The position numbers and the translations under genes were made by a program. From contig NZ_CP020867.1 of assembly GCF_002104335.1 (NCBI RefSeq), positions 930,001 through 994,000 on the forward strand: a DNA stretch of 64,000 nucleotides, given 5' to 3'. The notes under the pieces were generated by a model that saw only the letters and a program-made list of their open reading frames with translations, had not been told where the DNA came from and searched no databases. Shown here piece by piece: positions 35,949-44,776 of the stretch (positions are counted from its first letter, which is position 1; every line of letters begins with the position of its first letter). The DNA is from Campylobacter cuniculorum DSM 23162 = LMG 24588. GTDB taxonomy: Bacteria > Campylobacterota > Campylobacteria > Campylobacterales > Campylobacteraceae.

Positions 35949-38237
35949 ATGAGAGTAACTAATAAACTAAATTTCACAACTTCACTTAATAACAATATAG
36001 GCGGACAAAATGCTTTGTATAAGATTATGCAGCAATTATCATCAGGACTTAAGATTCAAAATTCTTATGAAGATGCAAGCGTTTATATAGACAATACAAG
36101 ATTAGAATACGAACTTAAGACCATAGAGCAGGTTAAAGAAGCAACATCAAGGGCACAAGAGCTGACTAAAAACAGCATGAGTGCTTTAAAAGATATGATT
36201 GGGCAGCTTGAAAAATTTAAAGTGAAGATGACTGCAGCTGCAAGCGATGGAAACTCTCAAACCTCAAGAGAAGCTATAGCAAATGAACTTAAACGTATTA
36301 AAGAAAGCATACTAAGACTTGCAAATACAAGCATCAATGGACAATATCTTTTTTCGGGGACTCAAGTCGCAAATAAACCTTTTGATTCTTTAGGCAATTA
36401 TTTTGGCGATAAAAATTATCTCAATGTTGTAACAGGTTCAGGGACTCAATCGCGTTATAATGTTTCAGGTTGGGATTTATTTTATAAAGCAGATAATGAC
36501 TATAAAAAACAAATTACAACAAATGTCAGTTTTTATGACAATCGCTATGATTTAAATCAAAATCCCGACCAAACCAAGTATTTAAATTCTGAATCCAAAT
36601 GGCAGGATTTAATCGGACAAAATTATGTCAATGATAAGGGGCTTGATATAGATGCTGATTTTATTTATGAAGATTCGAGATTAGATTTTCCACCTTCAAC
36701 TCTTTATGTGCAAGGAACAAGACCTGACGGAACAAGTTTTAAAAGTGCATTGCTCGTTGGAAAAGATGATACTATAGAAGATGTTATGGAGACTATAGGA
36801 GCACTTTATGGAAATACAAGCACAAGCAAAGTTGTCGATGTTAGTATCAATGATAGCGGACAAATTCAAATCACTGATTTAAAGCAAGGCAATAATCAGC
36901 TTGATTTTCACGCAGTTGCTTACACACCTCAAACTGAAACTACTCAAGAATTAAAGGGTTTGATTGAATTTGCAAATGCAAATGGTTTAAGTATGGAAGA
37001 TCTTACCAATCAAGCTATGCAAGAAGCAATGGCTGCTGCAAATGCAAATGGCGATATTACAAAAATACCCGATTCGGTCACTTTTCAACCTGTCGATGCA
37101 GCAGGTAATGGTATAGTGGATGCAAATGGTAATCCCGTATTAGTTACTCTTAATCTTCATAGAACCGATTTTATTAAAAGCAATATGACAGATACGGACG
37201 GCAATGCTGCAAATGGAGCAGATTATGACAATGTCTATTTTGAAAAAAATGGCAATAATGTGCGTGCAAATGTATCTCAAGTGATTAAAGGAAGTAATGA
37301 ATACGCTACTGATACTACAAAATTAAGTGAAGTGATGGCAAAAGATAGTCTTAATGGAACAACTTTAACTCTTCAAGTGAATTCAAAAGGCGGTAATACC
37401 TATGAAGTTGCGATTGATTTAGAAAATTCAATGGTAAGCTATGTCGATGCAGCAGGTGCTACAATTTCTTTTCCTATTATGCACACAGACCCAACGACCT
37501 TAAATAGTGGTGTTGTAACCCCTTCAAATGATATTACCTATAAACAAATCAATGATATTATAGGATTATTTGCAAGTGATAGAATGCCAACAGCAAACAT
37601 TAATCCTGTAGCGGGACAAGTTACTCAAGCTGATTATGAAGCTTATCAAGGACTTTTAAATGATTCTAAATCAAGTGTTGAAGTGGTTATGGATTACAAA
37701 GGACGCATTAGTGTTACTGATAAACTTTCTACGGGAACGAATATTGAAATATCTTTAAGAGACAGCTCAAGCGGACAATTTCCACAACCTCCTTATAACG
37801 CGACTGCAAACACTCAAGATGGTCCAAATTTCAGCTTTAGTGCAAATAATGCCTTAGTGATTGATGAGCCTAATGTTGATATGGTTAGGGATTTAGATGC
37901 GATGATTGATTCGGTTTTAAAAGGCAATATGAGAGCAGATTCTGAATCAACTGACCCAAGAAATACCGGTATGCAAGGGGCTTTAGAAAGACTTGAACAT
38001 CTAGAAGATCATCTTAGAAAATTAAACACCACCATCGGAGCTTATCACAATGATATAGAAAATGTCAATACGCGAGCCTTATTTTTAAATGTCAATGTGC
38101 AATCCATAAAAAGAGATGTTATTGATGCAGATTATGCAGAGTGTTATATGAATTTAATGCAAACACAAATGGCGTATCAAAGCTCTTTAAAAGCAAGCAC
38201 AACGCTTATGCAACTTAGTTTATTAAATTATATGTAA
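35949..38237 (+). CDS. flgL: Flagellar hook-filament junction protein FlgL
   Basis: A 762-residue junction protein (HAP3). Flagellin-like coiled coils occupy both ends: residues about 1-140 (..M-Q-Q-L-S-S-G-L-K-I-Q-N-S-Y-E-D-A-S.., ..N-G-Q-Y-L-F-S-G-T..) and the last ~70 (..L-M-Q-T-Q-M-A-Y-Q-S-S-L-K-A-S). Between them is a very large variable domain, typical of Campylobacter FlgL, which is far longer than the ~320-residue enteric protein. It is exported and caps the hook for filament growth. Expressed from a sigma54 promoter. Confidence 0.93.
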   Translation: MRVTNKLNFTTSLNNNIGGQNALYKIMQQLSSGLKIQNSYEDASVYIDNTRLEYELKTIEQVKEATSRAQELTKNSMSALKDMIGQLEKFKVKMTAAASDGNSQTSREAIANELKRIKESILRLANTSINGQYLFSGTQVANKPFDSLGNYFGDKNYLNVVTGSGTQSRYNVSGWDLFYKADNDYKKQITTNVSFYDNRYDLNQNPDQTKYLNSESKWQDLIGQNYVNDKGLDIDADFIYEDSRLDFPPSTLYVQGTRPDGTSFKSALLVGKDDTIEDVMETIGALYGNTSTSKVVDVSINDSGQIQITDLKQGNNQLDFHAVAYTPQTETTQELKGLIEFANANGLSMEDLTNQAMQEAMAAANANGDITKIPDSVTFQPVDAAGNGIVDANGNPVLVTLNLHRTDFIKSNMTDTDGNAANGADYDNVYFEKNGNNVRANVSQVIKGSNEYATDTTKLSEVMAKDSLNGTTLTLQVNSKGGNTYEVAIDLENSMVSYVDAAGATISFPIMHTDPTTLNSGVVTPSNDITYKQINDIIGLFASDRMPTANINPVAGQVTQADYEAYQGLLNDSKSSVEVVMDYKGRISVTDKLSTGTNIEISLRDSSSGQFPQPPYNATANTQDGPNFSFSANNALVIDEPNVDMVRDLDAMIDSVLKGNMRADSESTDPRNTGMQGALERLEHLEDHLRKLNTTIGAYHNDIENVNTRALFLNVNVQSIKRDVIDADYAECYMNLMQTQMAYQSSLKASTTLMQLSLLNYM

Positions 38238-38253
38238 AGTCTTTTATGATATA

Positions 38254-38284
38254 ATAGCCTTTTTAAATTTTATAAAAAGGCTAT
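38254..38284 (+). terminator. Hairpin between flgL and ftsK covering the ftsK ribosome site
   Basis: An 11-bp stem (ATAGCCTTTTT / AAAAAGGCTAT) with a 9-base AT loop, 16 bases after the flgL stop. It may terminate flgL, but there is no T-run after it. Its right arm contains AAAAAGG, the only ribosome-site candidate for ftsK, so it could also mask translation initiation. Confidence 0.55.
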
Positions 38285-38347
38285 AACATAAAAAAAGAGA
38301 TTATTTTTATAGGTTCTACTTTTATTATTTTTTATCTTTGTCTTTGT

Positions 38348-41344
38348 ATGTTAGTTCCTTCAATGGGAGAATGGCTTTATGAAATTAATTTTTCTTTATT
38401 GGGGGAATTTGGCTATTATTTCCCCTTTGCTTTATTTATTTTGAATTATTTATATTATAAAAGAGGATACGAACTTCAAAATTTCACTCGCAGAGAGCTT
38501 TTCGGCTTTGTTTTTGCTCTTTTTGCTTGTGTGCTTTTATTTGCGATATTTTATCCTGATGATGGTTTTGTTTTGCAAATGTTTTATACAGCTTCTTCTA
38601 CGCTTTTTGGATATATTGGAAGCGGGATTATTGGAATTTTGTTGTTACTTTTTTCTCTTGTTTTGTTGTTTCCAAATTTTATTAAAGAGGTGTTTAAATT
38701 TCAGCTTGATTTTACAAAATTAGAAAAATTAGAAAATCGCATAAAAAATTCTTTGATGCAAATTTTTGGGGGAGAAAATGATAAAGATGATATAGAACAC
38801 AATGAACCTAAGGCTCCTGTTATCATACCTAAAACTGCACAAAAAAACGAAGATAAAATTGATGATTTAAACAAAAAAGATTCTAAAATTCATATTTTAG
38901 AATCAAAAAATTCCACTTTAAAAGAAGAAAATTCGCACATTATGCAAGAGATTCAAATGTTAAATATTAAATCAAGCAAAAATTCAAAAATAGATCTTGA
39001 TTCTTTTAAAAATTACATTTTAAACCAAAAAAATGATTCAAATCTTAATTTAACAAAAGAAAATTCCAAAGAGCTTGCAAAAAAAACTCAAAGTTTTATC
39101 TATGAAAATTCATCTGAAGTTAAAAATTTTGCTCAAAAAGCAAGCAGAATAAGCATAAATCTTGATGAAGATTTTAATTTTATTTTAGAAAAAGAGGTCG
39201 ATATGATTCCAGAACGTTTTTTAAAACCCAAAAAAATAGAAGATTTTAAGGAACTTCAAACAAAAGAAAATTTAGATACACCGAGCTACAAAAGAAAAAA
39301 TATTACAATTGAAATGACAAACAACGAGGTTAAACCTAAAATTTTCAATAAAGAGCTTGAGTTAAGAGAAGAGCTTATGCAAAAAGCTAAACTTGAACAA
39401 GAATATAAAGAATATGAAAGGCAAATCAAAGCCCAAAAAGAACGTGAGGAATTTGAAAAAGCGGATATTCCTATTATCCAAAGCTCAAAATATAATATTG
39501 AAAACACAAAAAATTTACAAACAGAAGAAAAAATCGATGAAAATTTAGATTTAAAACAAGAGAGCAGTGAAAAACCTGAAATTTTAGATTTTAACGAAAA
39601 TGATTTTAAGCCTAAGAGTGTGGAGGAGTTAAGGGATAATCATCTTGATTTTGTGCCTATTGTTGAAGAAGTGGATACTCCTTTGGCTCCCGAAATTCCT
39701 ATCATTAAAATGAGTGAATTTCAAACGCAACCAAATTTAAAAACTGATGAAAAAGATTTAACGAAAACTTTGACCATCCAAAATCAAGAGCCAAATTTAA
39801 AAACCGAAGAACAGCAAGAAATTTTACCAGAAAATCAAGAAGAATTTAAATTTCAAAGTCCGCAAACTTTTAAGAGTCAAGAAATTGCTATCAACCAAAG
39901 TCTTTTAAGAGAGATAGAGCAGGGTGAGCCTGAAATTCCAAAAGATTTTAACTTACCTCCGCTTGAATTTTTAACAAGTGCAAATTCTCAAAAACAAGAA
40001 ATTAATGAAAGCGAGATTGACAAGAAAATTTATGATTTGCTTGAAAAATTGCGTCGCTTTAAAATCGGTGGTGATGTGATTAATACTTACACAGGACCCG
40101 TGGTAACAACTTTTGAATTTCGTCCCAGTGCAGATGTAAAAGTCAGTCGCATTTTAAATTTGCAAGATGATTTGGCTATGGCTTTGAAAGCTAAATCCAT
40201 AAGAATACAAGCTCCTATCCCCGGAAAAGATGTTGTAGGTATCGAAGTACCAAATGAAAAAATTCAAACAATTTATTTAAGAGAAATTTTAGAAAGTGAG
40301 GTTTTTAAAAACGCTAAAAGTTCTTTAACCATTGCTTTGGGTAAGGATATAGTTGGAAATGCTTTTGTGACAGATTTGAAAAAATTGCCACATTTACTCA
40401 TTGCAGGAACAACAGGAAGCGGTAAAAGCGTGGGGATTAATTCTATGTTGTTGAGTTTGCTTTATAGAAATTCTCCAAAAACTTTAAGATTGATGATGAT
40501 TGATCCTAAGATGCTTGAATTTAGCATTTATAATGACATACCACACCTTTTAACTCCGGTTATAACTGATCCTAAAAAAGCGATTAATGCACTTTCAAAT
40601 ATGGTGGCTGAAATGGAAAGAAGATATCGTTTAATGGCAGAAGCTAAAACAAAAAATATAGAAAATTATAATGAAAAAATCAAAGAACTTGGTGGAGAAG
40701 AATTGCCTTTTATTGTAGTGATTATCGATGAATTAGCGGATTTGATGATGAATGGGGGTAAAGATGTAGAATTTTATATCGCCCGTTTAGCACAAATGGC
40801 AAGAGCAAGTGGAATTCATCTTATCGTTGCAACTCAAAGACCTTCTGTTGATGTTGTAACAGGGCTTATCAAGGCTAATTTACCAAGTAGAATTTCTTAT
40901 AAAGTAGGGCAGAAAATCGACTCTAAAGTTATTTTAGACACTATGGGAGCTGAAAGTTTGCTCGGACGCGGTGATTGTCTTTTTACTCCACCTGCAACTA
41001 GCAATATCATACGATTGCATGCACCTTATGCAAGTGAATTTGAGATAGAAAAAGTGGTTGATTTTTTAAAGGCACAGCAAGATGTTGTTTATGATGAAAG
41101 TTTTTTAAAAGATGAACAAAATACAAGTTTAAATGGAAATGATTTTCAAAATAACGGGGAACTCGATGAGCTTTATGAGGATGCTAAAAGAGTGATTTTA
41201 GAAGATCAAAAAACAAGCATTTCTTATTTGCAAAGACGTCTTAAAATTGGTTATAACCGTGCTGCAAATATTATCGAGCAATTGAGTGAAAATGGAGTGT
41301 TGAGCAAACCAGATTCTAAGGGACAAAGAGAAATTTTAGGCTGA
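38348..41344 (+). CDS. ftsK: DNA translocase FtsK
   Basis: The membrane-anchored septal DNA pump that clears and aligns chromosome ends for XerH recombination. The 998-residue protein has three or four membrane segments in the first ~120 residues, a long charged linker (about 150-540), and the RecA-like motor with Walker A G-T-T-G-S-G-K-S, Walker B V-V-I-I-D-E-L-A-D-L and A-T-Q-R-P-S. A winged-helix gamma domain ends it (I-S-Y-L-Q-R-R-L-K-I-G-Y-N-R-A). The first ATG is at 38348, but the frame continues upstream (K-K-E-I-I-F-I-G-S-T-F-I-I-F-Y) to an ATA at 38288 lying 7 bases after AAAAAGG, so the true start may be there. Confidence 0.93.
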   Translation: MLVPSMGEWLYEINFSLLGEFGYYFPFALFILNYLYYKRGYELQNFTRRELFGFVFALFACVLLFAIFYPDDGFVLQMFYTASSTLFGYIGSGIIGILLLLFSLVLLFPNFIKEVFKFQLDFTKLEKLENRIKNSLMQIFGGENDKDDIEHNEPKAPVIIPKTAQKNEDKIDDLNKKDSKIHILESKNSTLKEENSHIMQEIQMLNIKSSKNSKIDLDSFKNYILNQKNDSNLNLTKENSKELAKKTQSFIYENSSEVKNFAQKASRISINLDEDFNFILEKEVDMIPERFLKPKKIEDFKELQTKENLDTPSYKRKNITIEMTNNEVKPKIFNKELELREELMQKAKLEQEYKEYERQIKAQKEREEFEKADIPIIQSSKYNIENTKNLQTEEKIDENLDLKQESSEKPEILDFNENDFKPKSVEELRDNHLDFVPIVEEVDTPLAPEIPIIKMSEFQTQPNLKTDEKDLTKTLTIQNQEPNLKTEEQQEILPENQEEFKFQSPQTFKSQEIAINQSLLREIEQGEPEIPKDFNLPPLEFLTSANSQKQEINESEIDKKIYDLLEKLRRFKIGGDVINTYTGPVVTTFEFRPSADVKVSRILNLQDDLAMALKAKSIRIQAPIPGKDVVGIEVPNEKIQTIYLREILESEVFKNAKSSLTIALGKDIVGNAFVTDLKKLPHLLIAGTTGSGKSVGINSMLLSLLYRNSPKTLRLMMIDPKMLEFSIYNDIPHLLTPVITDPKKAINALSNMVAEMERRYRLMAEAKTKNIENYNEKIKELGGEELPFIVVIIDELADLMMNGGKDVEFYIARLAQMARASGIHLIVATQRPSVDVVTGLIKANLPSRISYKVGQKIDSKVILDTMGAESLLGRGDCLFTPPATSNIIRLHAPYASEFEIEKVVDFLKAQQDVVYDESFLKDEQNTSLNGNDFQNNGELDELYEDAKRVILEDQKTSISYLQRRLKIGYNRAANIIEQLSENGVLSKPDSKGQREILG

Positions 41345-41685
41345 TGGGTTATGATGATTAAAAGGGGCAAAAGTCGCAAGGATATAAAACTCTAAGGCAA
41401 TGTTGTATTTTGTTTATCAATACAATAAAGCCTAGTTTTACTAAAATTTAAGCCTTTTTAGCAAGGAAATAACTCTCTCTTATACAAAAACAATCTTTGG
41501 GAATATTTCCATGTTTTAAGAAGTAAGAAGTGATTGATAAAATCAATACGAGTTTTTTGAGTAAATTAAGAAGTTATAAAATATTTTATATAAATCTTTA
41601 GTTTATATATGAATTTTTGTTGTTACAATTTGTAAAAATTAAGTAAAAAATTTAACTAAAATAGAAGCATCTTCTCTTAATTTTT
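41345..41685. other. Gene-free stretch after ftsK
   Basis: No credible gene. An inverted repeat TTGTATT / AATACAA near 41402-41424 may terminate ftsK. The remainder is AT-rich without recognisable signals until the promoter before 41737. Confidence 0.45.
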
Positions 41686-41717
41686 TAAATAATTCTATAT
41701 ACTTAACGATATATAAT
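41686..41717 (+). promoter_or_regulatory. Sigma28-like promoter overlapping a sigma70 -10 box
   Basis: TAAATAAT, 11 bases, then AACGATAT fits the sigma28 (FliA) layout. A TATAAT (41712-41717) overlaps its -10, so sigma70 is also possible. It lies before the small secreted protein and EF-hand gene; AAAGGAG (about 41726-41732) follows. Confidence 0.5.
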
Positions 41718-41736
41718 TAAATCTAAAGGAGAACGT

Positions 41737-41955
41737 ATGCTAAAAAATATTTTGCTCGTTAGTTTTGTTTTTATTCCTTGTATTCTCGAAGCTTATAGCA
41801 CTTTTGGAGCTTATGGTTATAGACCTCAAAATCCAAATTTATCGGTTGAACGTCCTTATAGACCCGGAAAATATGGTATGAATAATATCTATAATGAAAA
41901 AAATAAACATAATTATTGCTCAAAATACAACGGAATATTTATATGCTTTGTATGA
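41737..41955 (+). CDS. Small Sec-exported peptide of unknown function
   Basis: A 72-residue product. Residues 1-19 form a signal peptide (K-N-I-L-L-V-S-F-V-F-I-P-C-I-L-E-A). The mature part is rich in Tyr, Pro and Asn (Y-G-Y-R-P-Q-N-P-N.., E-R-P-Y-R-P-G-K-Y-G). Two cysteines lie near the end. A strong AAAGGAG precedes the ATG. The frame runs over an A7 tract (41897-41903) and ends inside the open frame of the EF-hand gene, so slippage there could fuse signal peptide and EF-hand protein. I recognise no family. Confidence 0.6.
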   Translation: MLKNILLVSFVFIPCILEAYSTFGAYGYRPQNPNLSVERPYRPGKYGMNNIYNEKNKHNYCSKYNGIFICFV

Positions 41956-41971
41956 AAGGTCTTATACAATA

Positions 41972-43024
41972 ATGCTTATTAAAATTAATGCTCAAGCTTT
42001 ACTTAATCAAGTTGTGTATCATTCTTCTTATAGTGTTTCAAAGAAAATGAATGCAGAGGAATTACTTGATTTTGAAAAAAGAATTTCTGCTTTTAAAACA
42101 CAGGCTCAAGCTTTAAATTCTAGTGCAAATGAAAAAACTCCACAGAATTTAAACAATACAAAAATCTTAAATGAATTAGAAAAGGGACTTGTTGATGTAT
42201 ATTTTAGCGATTTGGATAATAAAATTTATAAAGTTAAATTGAGTTTTAATTCTATAGCTATTTTAGAGAAAAAATTTGATGATATTCTTGCGAGAGATGA
42301 TAATTCTTTTTTATTACATGGAGAGAGTGCAGCCTTTGTTTCAGGGTGGTATAAAGATATAGCAATGAGGAGAAACTATATCAAAGCAGATGAAAATCAA
42401 GATGGTTTCATCAATCAAGAAGAGGCATTAAATTTAAGGCAAGATTTTAATCCTAAACAATTTTTTCTTTGCATTGATGAAGGTGTTTTTAATTTTAAAT
42501 TTGCAGGATTAAATCAATATGCACACTTAAAAGATAGTGAAAATTTCAAAACCACGACACTCAATCTCGCTCTTAATGAAAGTATAAAACTTGATGATGA
42601 TTTTGATGGCGTGATTAATTATGAACAGGCGAGTAAGGGTAGGGCGGATAAAAATTTAGGTGATTTAGCAAGAAAAATTTTAGATGAAAATAAAATTTTA
42701 GAATTTCTTTTAAATGATGAAAAATTCAGGGAAAAATATAAGGCTAAAATCACTCAAATGCTTAAAAAAAGGGCTGAAGATGAATTAAAACTTAAGGAAG
42801 ATGAAGAGAATAATAAAAAAGAAAAAATTAGAAATAAAATCCTCAATAATGGCATTGAAAATCTTAGTGAAGAGGAGAAAATTTTTGCACAAAAGAATTT
42901 TCCTCAATTAATACAAAAAAAGATTTTTGAATTAAAAGATGATGAAATTTTAACTTTGTTAAATGATTTTCTTAAAATAGAAAAAATAGAACAAGCACAA
43001 GAGCTTTTAAATCTTAAAATTTAA
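41972..43024 (+). CDS. EF-hand protein, possible flagellar co-expressed secreted protein
   Basis: A 350-residue protein from ATG 41972, preceded by GAAAGG at 12 bases; the frame is open from 41894 but that ATG lacks a ribosome site. Two EF-hand-type loops are present: D-E-N-Q-D-G-F-I-N-Q-E-E at about 140-151, a perfect canonical calcium loop, and D-D-D-F-D-G-V-I-N-Y-E-Q at about 209-220, with Gln instead of Glu at position 12. The C-terminal third is strongly charged and helical (..K-K-R-A-E-D-E-L-K-L-K-E-D-E-E-N-N..), probably coiled coil. No signal peptide. The sigma28-like promoter upstream raises the possibility of export through the flagellum. Function unknown. Confidence 0.65.
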   Translation: MLIKINAQALLNQVVYHSSYSVSKKMNAEELLDFEKRISAFKTQAQALNSSANEKTPQNLNNTKILNELEKGLVDVYFSDLDNKIYKVKLSFNSIAILEKKFDDILARDDNSFLLHGESAAFVSGWYKDIAMRRNYIKADENQDGFINQEEALNLRQDFNPKQFFLCIDEGVFNFKFAGLNQYAHLKDSENFKTTTLNLALNESIKLDDDFDGVINYEQASKGRADKNLGDLARKILDENKILEFLLNDEKFREKYKAKITQMLKKRAEDELKLKEDEENNKKEKIRNKILNNGIENLSEEEKIFAQKNFPQLIQKKIFELKDDEILTLLNDFLKIEKIEQAQELLNLKI

Positions 43025-43177
43025 ACAAATATTTTTATCGATAAATATTTGTTTAAATTTTTCCTCTTCCTCTTTTTCTTGGGTGTTTGTGTTGTTTTTA
43101 GAATAGGAATTGTAAAGTTCATAATCATCATAAAGAGTATATTCTTCATAGGAATCGAGGTCTTTGTCATTTGGCAT
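43007..43177 (-). CDS. 56-residue acidic Tyr-rich protein
   Basis: Starts at ATG 43177 with AAAGGA at ideal spacing. The product is rich in Asp, Glu and Tyr (L-D-S-Y-E-E-Y-T-L-Y-D-D-Y-E-L-Y) with an E-K-E-E-E-E-K segment. Its last codons lie in the hairpin at 43017-43060 and the stop is inside the converging EF-hand gene. No family recognised. Supported mainly by the ribosome site and amino-acid composition. Confidence 0.45.
   Translation of the reverse strand: MPNDKDLDSYEEYTLYDDYELYNSYSKNNTNTQEKEEEEKFKQIFIDKNICLNFKI
43017..43060. terminator. Bidirectional terminator after the EF-hand gene
   Basis: 18-bp perfect stem starting AAATTTAAACAAATATTT with loop TTATCGAT, containing the EF-hand stop codon in its left arm. 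TTT follows on the plus side. Confidence 0.75.
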
Positions 43178-43419
43178 TTTTTATCCTTTGATTTTTTTAA
43201 TAAAACTTAATATTTTATTTAAAATCAAAATTTTAAAAAAGTGCGACTTTTTGCGGAAAGGTTTTTTATTGTTTTGCTGTAAAAAATGTAAGAATGGGGA
43301 TAAAATAATAAGAAGTTTTTCTTAAAAATATTTGAAAAGAATTTTTTTATTTACCAAATACAAAGTAAGAATAGGGATTGACTTTAAAAAGTAAATCCGC
43401 AAAAAGACAGGGTAAAAAA

Positions 43420-43749
43420 TTAATATTTTTTTCCATTAAAAGATAAACCAACTTGCCTACAATTATATATATCTATCCCTCTCATTTCATCTGTGTTGAT
43501 TTTTTCTGAATAACTAAAAGAATCAGCTTTTTTCCTTAACTTGTTTTCAAATTCAACCAAATTTTTGATATTAAAATCATAGGGAGTATCTAATTTTTCA
43601 AAACACCATTTTAATTTATTTTCAGCTTCATCTAAATGTGTTTCATAATATTTTTTGCTTTTTAAAGCTGTATCTTCCATATCATTACTACCACAAGCAT
43701 TGAAAAACAATGCAACTCCTGCGACTAAAGGTAAAGCAATTTTTTTCAT
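43420..43749 (-). CDS. EexN-like lipoprotein, copy 1
   Basis: A 109-residue lipoprotein. Signal peptide K-K-I-A-L-P-L-V-A-G-V-A-L-F-F-N-A-C with acylated Cys 19, then T-A-L-K-S-K-K-Y-Y-E-T-H-L-D-E-A-E-N-K-L-K-W-C. The Y-Y-x-x-H-x-D-E-A-x-x-K-x-x-x-C pattern is that of EexN-family proteins, named for a conjugative entry-exclusion lipoprotein but also found without plasmid genes in Campylobacter. Two more Cys may form a disulfide. AAGGAG precedes the ATG. The first ~50 codons are almost identical to copy 2 (44063-44419); the C-terminal parts differ. Confidence 0.78.
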   Translation of the reverse strand: MKKIALPLVAGVALFFNACGSNDMEDTALKSKKYYETHLDEAENKLKWCFEKLDTPYDFNIKNLVEFENKLRKKADSFSYSEKINTDEMRGIDIYNCRQVGLSFNGKKY

Positions 43750-44062
43750 TTTTTTACTCCTTAAATTTTCAATTTTTCAATTGTAATATCTTAAGATTAA
43801 TCGTCTTTAGAAAATGATTTATTTGTTTTAATTTCTTTGGAATTTCTTTAAATTTAATTTTACATTATTACAAATTGCCTAATCAAATTGAATATTTGAT
43901 TCATAATAGTGATAATATAGCCATTATAAGTCTTGCTTTGTTCTGTTATATTATAATGAGCTTATTACTTTACTTGGTAATAAGCTTGAATTATTTTTTT
44001 AAAGAGGTGTGAGGGGGATTTAACGAAGTTTTACTTTTGCCTTAATTCCTTTTGCTTTATTA
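43750..44062. other. Intergenic region between EexN-like copies
   Basis: No gene. An inverted repeat AGCTTATTAC / GTAATAAGCT lies at about 43959-43985 and may terminate copy 2. TATA-type promoter sequences for copy 1 are likely but none stands out. Confidence 0.45.
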
Positions 44063-44419
44063 TTATAAATGACGCACAGTATCAAACCCTACAACATAAC
44101 TTGCCCTATAGCAATTATAAATATCTATACCTCTTATTTTATCCATATTAATATTTTCTTTTTCAATAAAATCTTTAGAATATAATTCTAGCTTATTAAG
44201 AGCTTTATTAAATGACATAGCTACCTCATTTTTACTTTTACTATTAGGGTAAGGAATATCTAATTTTTCAAAACACCATTTTGCTTTAGCTTTTGCCTCA
44301 TCTAAATGTGCTTCATAATATTCTTTGCTTTTTAAAGCTGTATCTTCCATATCATTACTACCACAAGCATTGAAAAACAATGCAACTCCTGCGACTAAAG
44401 GTAAGGCAATTTTTTTCAT
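44063..44419 (-). CDS. EexN-like lipoprotein, copy 2
   Basis: A 118-residue lipoprotein with the same signal peptide and acylated Cys 19 as copy 1. It continues T-A-L-K-S-K-E-Y-Y-E-A-H-L-D-E-A-K-A-K-A-K-W-C-F-E-K-L-D. The C-terminal half is different but retains a G-I-D-I-Y-N-C motif shared with copy 1. The two genes arose by duplication with the N-terminal coding DNA kept nearly identical. Inner or outer membrane anchored on the periplasmic side; role unknown. Confidence 0.78.
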   Translation of the reverse strand: MKKIALPLVAGVALFFNACGSNDMEDTALKSKEYYEAHLDEAKAKAKWCFEKLDIPYPNSKSKNEVAMSFNKALNKLELYSKDFIEKENINMDKIRGIDIYNCYRASYVVGFDTVRHL

Positions 44420-44430
44420 TTTTTTACTCC

Positions 44431-44562
44431 TTAAATTAATAAATTTTCTAAAACTTCAATTTCTTGTTTTAGTTTTTGATTTTCTTTTTCAAGTTCTTCA
44501 AGATTTTTATCTTTTAAGATAATTTTAGCATTTTTTACGAAGTTTTGGCTTTCATTTTTCAA
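44431..44562 (-). CDS. Possible 43-residue coiled-coil peptide before EexN-like copy 2
   Basis: Open frame from TTG 44562 with a strongly amphipathic coiled-coil C-terminus (E-E-L-E-K-E-N-Q-K-L-K-Q-E-I-E-V-L-E-N-L-L). Its TAA overlaps the AAGGAG ribosome site of copy 2, which would allow coupling. There is no ATG and no ribosome site before the TTG, so it may be the remnant of a larger gene. Confidence 0.3.
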   Translation of the reverse strand: MKNESQNFVKNAKIILKDKNLEELEKENQKLKQEIEVLENLLI

Positions 44563-44776
44563 TTTTACTAGGATACAAAATTTTAATATAAAGAACTATT
44601 TTAAGCGAAAAATCTTTTTGATTTTAAATAATAAAGATTGAAAGAAAATTTTAAATGAACCAGCTTCTTTCTTGCCCAAAGCTTGAAAAACACAATGCTC
44701 TAAATCCCTTTTTTCTTCAACGCTTAAATTTTTCATATAAAATCAACCTTAAAAAAATATTGTGCTACAAATTATA

